Of a DNA stretch of 14,727 nt, positions 8,462 through 14,727 are shown one piece after another (within the stretch, counting starts at the first letter, position 1; each line of letters starts with the position of its first letter). Source of the stretch: Ichthyophonus hoferi (Eukaryota; Opisthokonta; Ichthyosporea; Ichthyophonida; Ichthyophonidae); contig NAOQ01000045.1 of the NCBI GenBank assembly GCA_002751075.1, positions 221,113 through 235,839 of the forward strand, read 5' to 3'. The notes below the pieces were generated by a model that was given only the letters and a program-made list of their open reading frames with translations, had not been told where the DNA came from and did not search any database. The translations under genes were made by a program, and so were the position numbers.

Positions 8462-11400
8462 TTAAATATTCAATGGTTGGTGGTTGAACCAGCAGGCAAC
8501 AGCAATGATCATGTAGACAGAGATCAACATAAGTCCCTGAGCAGGAGTGTCAGTAAGTATATTAAACATATATTAGGTAGGTCAGTGGGATGAAAGGCAA
8601 ACAAACCATAAGAGGCAGTAGATAACTGTCTTCATTTGACAGTACAGATATTGTTGAATAGAAAACAAAATTTTCAAGACGAACAACCATGTTTTAAATG
8701 CCTCATAAATATTCTTGATAGTACGCATTAGCAGGGATTTACAATGTATATATATATCTCTCTCTCCGTTCCTATCTAAATTGGGTGCAACTCATAAGGA
8801 CATAAGAAAATTCAGCTAATAATTATACCAACCTCAAGGTAGTTGCTCTTTCCATCAGTGAGGGTGAGATTGACGATCAAGACAGTCACCAATAGGATTA
8901 CAGTGTTAAACATATGGAAGTTCAGGGCCATTGGTTGGTCGATGGCCCAGCCTACTAAAGTGATTAGAGGAATCACAAACAGGGCAATCTGATGTGATTA
9001 TATGTATGTCAGGGAATGATATATATAGTCAATGATAGAAATAATATTAAACACGCCATAAATACAAAAGAATAATATCAAAGTGGGGGATAGTAAAGCT
9101 AACGTCAGTGACAGTACCATCAACAAAAACCTGCAAGAACGGTTAATATATTTCACAAATTTGAAAAGAAAAAGGGTAATAACCTCCACACATTCAAAAA
9201 CTAACTGCCAGACAGAACAACAGTAGAGAATGGAAGAGGATAACAAATGCGTAAAAAAATGAAGGAAACTAGTAGGTACACAGAAAGGTATACTAAGGAT
9301 AGACACAAATGCATGCGAGAAATACACAGACCTGAGTAGAGGAGCCTACGGCCACACCAATAGCTAGATCCATTTTATCTTTGCAGGCCACCGTCACGGC
9401 TGTTAAATGTTCCGCTGCATTACCCACTATCGGTAGTAATATTACACCTGTGTATGCATGGTAGTATAATGATATGCATGATAATATGCATATAACGGGA
9501 GAGGAAGGGAATGAGTGGGTAAGTCGGTGTCAACATACAAAATGAATTGGTAAGCATCAATAAAGGTGGCATATAGGGGGTATAAGCCTTAACCAAAAAC
9601 AATAAATAGATCAAAGTATTTTATAAAGGCAAAATTAACATCATTAGAAATTGCGGGTAAAAATGGGCATGGGTGGGTACACATGAATACACATGATAGT
9701 AAAACCAAAAACTACAGAGGCCAAAAAAAAACAGAAGCAACAAACTATAAATTTGGTATGTGTATTTAAGAGGAGGAGGAGAGAAAGGATAACTTTACCA
9801 ATGAAGGTGGGACTCATGTGCTGAGACATGCCCTCAATAGACCCAGTCAGATACTCGGAGCACACCGCTACCGAGATTGTTACTACGGCTAGCATGGCTG
9901 TGGGTGGGAAAACAAAGTTACGGATGGTAGGTATGATAGTATGACAGTATGTAATCCTAGTCTAACCCATTCTCCCACTATTACAGCAGGGAAACTACTG
10001 GCAAATGTACTATCATCATATGCCCCAGTACAGACTGCCTTTACACATATACAAGCAGGGAGCCGTATCTATCATGCAAATAAGCACATCATTAGAAATA
10101 CACGCATGTCTCTGTAACAATTATCTAATGATTAGCCACTAATTATTAGGAGTCAAAATAAAGAATAACAAAGAAACAGCCAAGACAAGGGAGGTACATA
10201 CGCCCTACATAGGGAAAGAAAAAAAACGATAAAGAGACAGGGAATGATGGCAGGGTACAAGGGATTGGAGAAAAGTCACGTACTAAGAGCAGCACCCAAG
10301 GAGAGAATTGGCTCCTCAGGCTCAGCGTCCTCGTCCTCTTCACTCACAAAGAAAGTAGAGTGGGTCTTTAGCTGGAAAAACAGGTACATAAGGTACATGA
10401 ATCCTGCGATTGTGATAAGTCATTCAACTGTCACTATAGTCTTCATAACTATGCCCAGGACTACATGAACCCAATCCAACCCAAAGAGAATAGTACACTA
10501 AGATATAAATAGGGTCTCCTACCCAGAATCACAGCTATTATACGAGACACCATCAGCTCGTCCTCGGGGTACTTCTGGGCCTGTTCTTCAGGAGAAAGCA
10601 CAAAGTGAAACGCGGCTGGCACACATAAGCCGATCAGGGACAGCAGTAGCAGAGAGGAGAATGAACCTGTAAAGGAAAAATATGGTCGGCTGCGGTCGTT
10701 GATTTTATGTAGGTGGGATCAAGGGGAGGATAGGTGTAATAAAGAAAATAAATGAGCCAATAGCTTAGTGGCCATGGGTTAACAAGCTTACAAAGGGTTA
10801 GTGTGGGTCAATCAAAACCCAGAATGAGTGAAAGAATTGGCTTGATGTCAGATAAAGCCGTGAAAAGAAGGTCAAAATGAGGAGGTGGGATGAACAATAA
10901 TGAGTAAATTGGGCCAAATAGGCGCACCTAATACAAGGCATACAACAACATATCATAAACCTATATTACGCTATGGAAAGGCACATTCAATAAAGTAAAC
11001 ATAGTAAATGCATGTACACGTACTTGCACCCGCTAGGTTGAAGGACTGTTCGGGCATGTTTTTGATTCCACCAAAGAAAAAAGACATGCCTAGAACCAAC
11101 AGTAGATTGGATAGAATGGAACCAAGCAGTGACCCCTGTGTGGTCATAGATGGAGTTAATATGACAATAGGTGTATCTATGACGGGTTATGAGGACCATT
11201 ATATATCAACATCATACCACACATTCAATAAAATATATAGTAGTTATTCATAATATAGTTTATAGTGCTTATGAATAGTCATCACACAGGATATAGGATA
11301 TACAATATTCTGTAGTGCCTACAACTATACTAACCTGCACTACTGTAATAAGACCCTTTTGTAGGGCTGCAATAGACACAATCAACTCAACAGCGTTACC

Positions 11401-14194
11401 AAAGGTTGCATTTAAGAGCCCACCCACTAGGTCACCCATCCTTAGTGCCAACTCCTGTAGGTCAGGGTGTGAGGAGATATACATGCCAGTAAAGAACAGG
11501 GAGCCATCAGGATATCAGGATGATAGGACATATATATATATGAACAGAAAGAAGAGAGGGTGGAATACGGTATACCTATATACAGGTGGGGCAGACTAAT
11601 ATTAATGGTACGTATAAATAAATGCAAACAATATGTCACTATATTTGCACTAGAGAAACCCTGTCTAGGGTAGAGGTAAAGAAACAGACAGGGATAATAA
11701 TATAAAGCCATGAGTGAACTGGTTGAGTGAAAATGTACTGGAATGCTAAGACACATCAATAATGTAGAACATGAGAGAATACAGAAAGAATAATATAGCA
11801 AAGCAATGCATTATGACGGGCATCTCATGCAAAAGGAAGAAAATAAAAGAGGAGAGAAAATTAACGAGAACAGGTAAAGTGGGTTCATAAACTGAGAAAA
11901 AAATACACAAATAACTAGTTAATTAAAGGATAAAACCTGTAAATTATCCCTCTTATGCTTTGAAACAAAGATAACTACTAGAGATTCTTTTATAAATCAT
12001 CATGAATGGTTAGTAAAATCATATTATAGGCAAATCAAAGATTTCTCGGGTCTTATGTATCAACAGGTGCCCCAAAATAAACAAAAAAGGAGAGTAGAAA
12101 TCACAATACAATGGCAGGGCTTGACACTCTAGCCCACAATACTACACATAGAACTATGGTATCGCCTAGTAAATGAACAAGTATGTGAAAGGAATGTAAG
12201 GCTTCTGTGACAATTACAACTTGAAAGGATTAAAATTACTATATATATATATATAATAATAAATAGTGTCACATCAGGAAAGACCAGTCACACAAATTCA
12301 TGGGAACCGACAATGCTATTGGCCAAGGATTATAAATACCTCTGTAGCAGAGCCTAGAAGACCAGCCAGTGGAATGATAGCTATGAGATTGAGGACGAAG
12401 ACAATAGTCTTTGACCACTATGTACGAGAACACACTGTTAGCATTAGGCTATATGGAGATATAGGGGAATAAGGGTGGGGTTATTAAAAACGGAGTCGTG
12501 TTATAATATCTATTTGTGTATGATCTTACGTGTGTAGGGTGGAGTATACAGACAAGTATGTGTACATATCCATACATCCATAAGTTCATGCGCAATTAAT
12601 TTGTGGTCAGACAATAGGAAGAAGAAAAATAGAAGCAAGGTAGTATTTGGTTAGAGAGAAATGTAGAGAGAAATACATATTAAAAGAAAAAGAAAGTGAA
12701 ACATTCAAATGCATCTCGGGCAAAGGGAATTAGACCTACCAATAGAAAAGGAAAAGGGAGGTTTAATATGCATGCATGATAGTATGTATGTAAATTATAT
12801 AGCATTATATAAATATATATATGGGAGTAGAGAGGGAAGGAGAGGAGAGCTTACACCAACATACTCCGAGGCAATCGCAACGGGGAGGACCAATAAAAGG
12901 ATATTAGTATACCATTGGTCCATTATAATATTTTTTAGCCCCAGTAGATCATGTTTAATGCTATAGGGTACTGGGTATAGGGAGAAGGTAGGGATTGGTA
13001 CATAGTCACGTTGCTTATTTTCAATCCCATTTTATTAATTTTAATGGGGTACATAAGTGCCAACACATGTAGTCGCAATAATAATAGAACCATAATTGAT
13101 ATATATTAGTTCATATGATATGGCATGATATGGCATGAGATGGCGTTGCATTCCACAGTATCGATTGTATTGGGTTGTAGTATAAGGTATGATATGGTGT
13201 TGTAGTGCCATACATTGTATTATATGATATGTTATGATATCGTATTGTCTTGCATTTTCTCATACGGTACAATAAAGAACAGCATAGTAATAATGTATAA
13301 CAACTATCCTCTCACTATTCCAACCAACCTTCACCTCTGTCATGTAAACAAATGCTCATAGTCCAATTGCTTGCTTTGTTACAATAAATATATATCTATA
13401 GATCTACAAACGTAAAAAAAACAAAATCATTTAACGTAGAGAGGCCTACACTCAAAGTAAAGAGTATCCTTAAAATCAACAGTGCATATATATGCATATG
13501 GAACGGTTAGAACGTTATTATATATATATGACAAGACAGACAAAGGCGAGCAGAGATAAAAGGTCAATAAGCTCTGGTAGTTGTGGTGGAGGGAAATGGT
13601 GAAAATATTGTGAGAAAAAACTCTGTAATAAAGGCTATGCCATTGAGGTATCTGGGATTAGTTTAGAATGGCAAATAATAATACGTGTTTGAGTATGTAT
13701 GCATATATATGGAGAGGGTATGAACATGTACAGGATAAAATAACTATGAATGATTGGTTCAGTAAAATATCCTAGTCGGTTATTCCCAAAACCAAAATAT
13801 GCACACATACATGTATATATATAATTAGGAAACCGTGTATTGTAGTAAGTACAATGCTATTTAATTATATAGTATCTCACCCTTGCGTCCACGATTCTCC
13901 CCAGACAGCAGAGGTGCACCCTCTTCCAAGTCGCGTCCCGACACTGCTAATCCAGACCTTTCCTGTTTCACACGGCTGCGCAGTCCTTTGGACTTTTCAC
14001 TCTTGGCTGCAGACACAGCAGACCTATATAATAAAATGGGAGGGTACTTGGCGTGGGTCAAGTCGAATAACGAAACAAGGTAGTAACCATGTGGTATGTA
14101 AACAAGTATACAGATTATACAAGTGAATAATTGTGAAGAGGACTTTAAAGAAATGCACCTGCGAGAATGCACAGAAACCTCGTACTTACGACAT
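8462..14194 (-). CDS. CAX: Ca2+/H+ antiporter, CAX/VCX1 family
   Basis: Twelve minus-strand exons: 14194-14190, 14023-13881, 12970-12855, 12417-12340, 11454-11335, 11135-11024, 10666-10523, 10403-10284, 9897-9799, 9447-9332, 8988-8833, 8536-8462. All join in phase to 427 aa (yeast VCX1 is 411). The protein exports cytosolic Ca2+ into the vacuole or another acidic store in exchange for H+. Evidence: residues 1-60 are a polar, basic cytosolic tail; residues 69-114 are the first membrane segments ([20 protein letters not shown]); the c-1 motif has GNAVE at 133-137; [16 protein letters not shown] follows at 156-171; YLFFQLKTH at 246-254; an acidic loop [10 protein letters not shown] at 261-270; the c-2 motif has GNAAEH at 321-326; [12 protein letters not shown] at 348-359; DGKSNYLEG before the last helix. 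Both catalytic Glu residues (137, 325) are present. About 11 membrane helices, as usual. An acidic dileucine motif (EGAPLL, 36-41) suggests vacuolar sorting. The gene looks intact. Confidence 0.95.
11455..12339 (-). other. CAX intron 4
   Basis: An 885-base intron, donor GTATTT after the codon for Glu114 and acceptor CTACAG at 11455 with an upstream CTGAC branch-like motif. It carries a TA microsatellite (12240-12255), and its sense strand is pyrimidine-rich. No nested gene is recognised. Confidence 0.85.
12240..12255. repeat. (TA)8 microsatellite
   Basis: Eight uninterrupted TA units in CAX intron 4, about 85 bases from its donor. Confidence 0.8.
12971..13880 (-). other. CAX intron 2
   Basis: The longest CAX intron, 910 bases, donor GTGAGAT at 13880 and acceptor CCCAG at 12971. 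It contains a degenerate pentamer-periodic array (13116-13255) and a short TA run near 13519-13529. No nested gene is recognised. Confidence 0.85.
13116..13255. repeat. Degenerate 5/10-base tandem array
   Basis: Begins with three head-to-tail decamers, TGATATGGCA twice then TGAGATGGCG (13116-13145). It continues to about 13255 as increasingly diverged five-base words of the type TGTAT, GATAT, TGGGT and TTGCA that keep a five-base register for much of the way. It lies inside CAX intron 2 and looks like a decaying minisatellite. Confidence 0.6.
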
Positions 14195-14211
14195 CTTGCT
14201 CTTCTTTTTTA

Positions 14212-14241
14212 TTATCAACTACCTAAGTTTACAGTTGATAA
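14212..14241. promoter_or_regulatory. Inverted repeat with paired GATA-type sites
   Basis: Perfect 9-base arms TTATCAACT (14212-14220) and AGTTGATAA (14233-14241) with a 12-base spacer, starting 18 bases upstream of the CAX ATG. Each arm contains TGATAA, the core recognised by GATA-type zinc-finger factors. If it lies within the transcript, it could also fold as a leader hairpin. Which of the two applies cannot be told from sequence. Confidence 0.45.
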
Positions 14242-14256
14242 GAAATCTGACACCTA

Positions 14257-14277
14257 TAGTGTTTTATTCAAACACTA
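14257..14277. promoter_or_regulatory. Inverted repeat TAGTGTTT/AAACACTA
   Basis: Perfect 8-base arms with a 5-base loop, 63-83 bases upstream of the CAX ATG and 15 bases beyond the GATA-type dyad. It is too T-poor after the stem to look like a terminator of any known kind, so a protein-binding dyad or leader hairpin is more likely. Function is inferred from position only. Confidence 0.4.
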
Positions 14278-14317
14278 ACAAGTAATGGTGATATTTTTTT
14301 ATGTTATGCATTATCGC

Positions 14318-14345
14318 ATTGGCGGCCAAGATATATTGCGCCAAT
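14318..14345. promoter_or_regulatory. Inverted CCAAT/E2F-like dyad
   Basis: Perfect 7-base arms ATTGGCG (14318-14324) and CGCCAAT (14339-14345) around a 14-base spacer, 124-151 bases upstream of the CAX ATG. Each arm fuses a CCAAT box with a GC extension that resembles an E2F-type TTGGCG core. Three further CCAAT elements follow at 14417-14421, 14435-14439 and 14476-14480, suggesting a shared divergent promoter. Confidence 0.45.
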
Positions 14346-14445
14346 TTGTGAACTTTAATAAACAAGCTTATTGCCAAGACAACTTTTTAAAATAACCTTT
14401 TTTAGAAAATATATTAATTGGCACGCACATGTTTATTGGTTTATC

Positions 14446-14456
14446 TATATATAAAA
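14446..14456 (+). promoter_or_regulatory. TATA-like box of a divergent promoter
   Basis: TATATATAAAA on the plus strand, flanked by CCAAT elements on both sides. It would place a plus-strand start near 14480, followed by ATG codons at 14504, 14510, 14515 and 14527. This points to a gene running out of the window to the right. Confidence 0.3.
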
Positions 14457-14727
14457 AAGATGATGCTGGAGTGAGCCAATGTAACCTCGACTCAGTTCAC
14501 ATAATGTCGATGAAATGATATGCTCCATGTCATCGGAAGAGTTGGAAAGAGGCATGTGAATAGGAAAGCTGATAAACTTTTGTTACAAGATTGTTAACCA
14601 TAGATGCGTAAGAAGGTTCAATCGAAGCCTAGATAATAAGTAGATCAACTCTTGTCATAATATGCGGTATATAAACATTACTACATCAATGAGGAAATGT
14701 ATTAATTCAACATGCAAATAAGGACAT
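14457..14727 (+). other. Possible 5' leader of a divergent gene
   Basis: After the TATA-like box a four-codon upstream ORF (14504-14518) overlaps a longer one from ATG 14515, which reads MICSMSSEELERGM before TGA at 14557. A weak GTGAAT donor at 14556 could make this a first exon. The remaining bases to the window end show no long ORF. I do not call a gene. Confidence 0.2.

Noticed and set aside
8998-9327. 109-codon hydrophobic minus-strand open frame
   Set aside because: Lies wholly within CAX intron 10 and is not in frame with the preceding exon, so it is not read-through. Its membrane-like look comes from T-rich DNA.
10244-11599. Plus-strand open frames of 74-94 codons opposite CAX exons
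   Set aside because: Antisense shadows of exons that encode clear CAX motifs on the minus strand.
12961-12970. Alternative TATAG acceptor for CAX exon 3
   Set aside because: Using it shifts the frame and meets a stop within about ten codons. The CCCAG acceptor at 12971 keeps the family-matching frame.
14612-14632. tRNA-like GGTTCAATCGAAGCC box
   Set aside because: The flanking bases do not form a T-arm stem, and no A box or acceptor stem is nearby.
1-14727. Transposons, LTR elements, virus-derived genes, CRISPR arrays
   Set aside because: No transposase, reverse transcriptase, integrase or capsid-like peptide, no long terminal repeats and no regular spaced repeats seen on either strand.

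Overview
The window looks like nuclear DNA of an AT-rich, intron-rich eukaryote, probably a protist or an early-diverging fungus; the lineage cannot be fixed from the sequence alone. Coding regions are split by GT-AG introns of about 90 to 1020 bases, exons are short and less AT-rich than their surroundings, and TAA and TGA both serve as stops, so nothing departs from the standard code. I see no bacterial-type operons, no CRISPR array and no recognisable mobile element.

Layout. Left third (1-3836), plus strand: a gene I do not recognise. Its well-supported part is five exons between 2443 and 3836, encoding a charged, probably coiled-coil segment and a Ser/Asp/Glu-rich acidic tail. Two further exons at 333-595 and 1349-1421 join to it in phase and would give a 7-exon, 267-residue protein with a hydrophobic N-terminus. 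A short minus-strand coding segment lies at 4109-4303. Middle (5036-7169), minus strand: a complete 4-exon TMEM65-family gene (234 aa), a mitochondrial inner-membrane protein family linked to mitochondrial calcium efflux. Right (8462-14194), minus strand: a complete 12-exon Ca2+/H+ antiporter of the CAX/VCX1 family (427 aa) with both c-motifs intact. The right edge (14212-14727) is a CAX upstream region dense in inverted repeats and CCAAT elements, probably shared with a divergent plus-strand gene that starts at or beyond the edge.

The main biological point is that the two recognisable genes both concern calcium clearance from the cytosol or organelles: vacuolar/acidic-store Ca2+/H+ exchange (CAX) and mitochondrial Ca2+ extrusion (TMEM65). 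They lie head-to-tail on one strand with 1.3 kb between them. Inverted CCAAT pairs stand upstream of all three main gene models. Whether this reflects co-regulation or chance needs comparison with relatives.

The exon structures were deduced by hand from splice-site consensus, phase agreement at every junction and match to known family motifs. They are strong for CAX and TMEM65 and tentative for the plus-strand gene and the small minus-strand segment.
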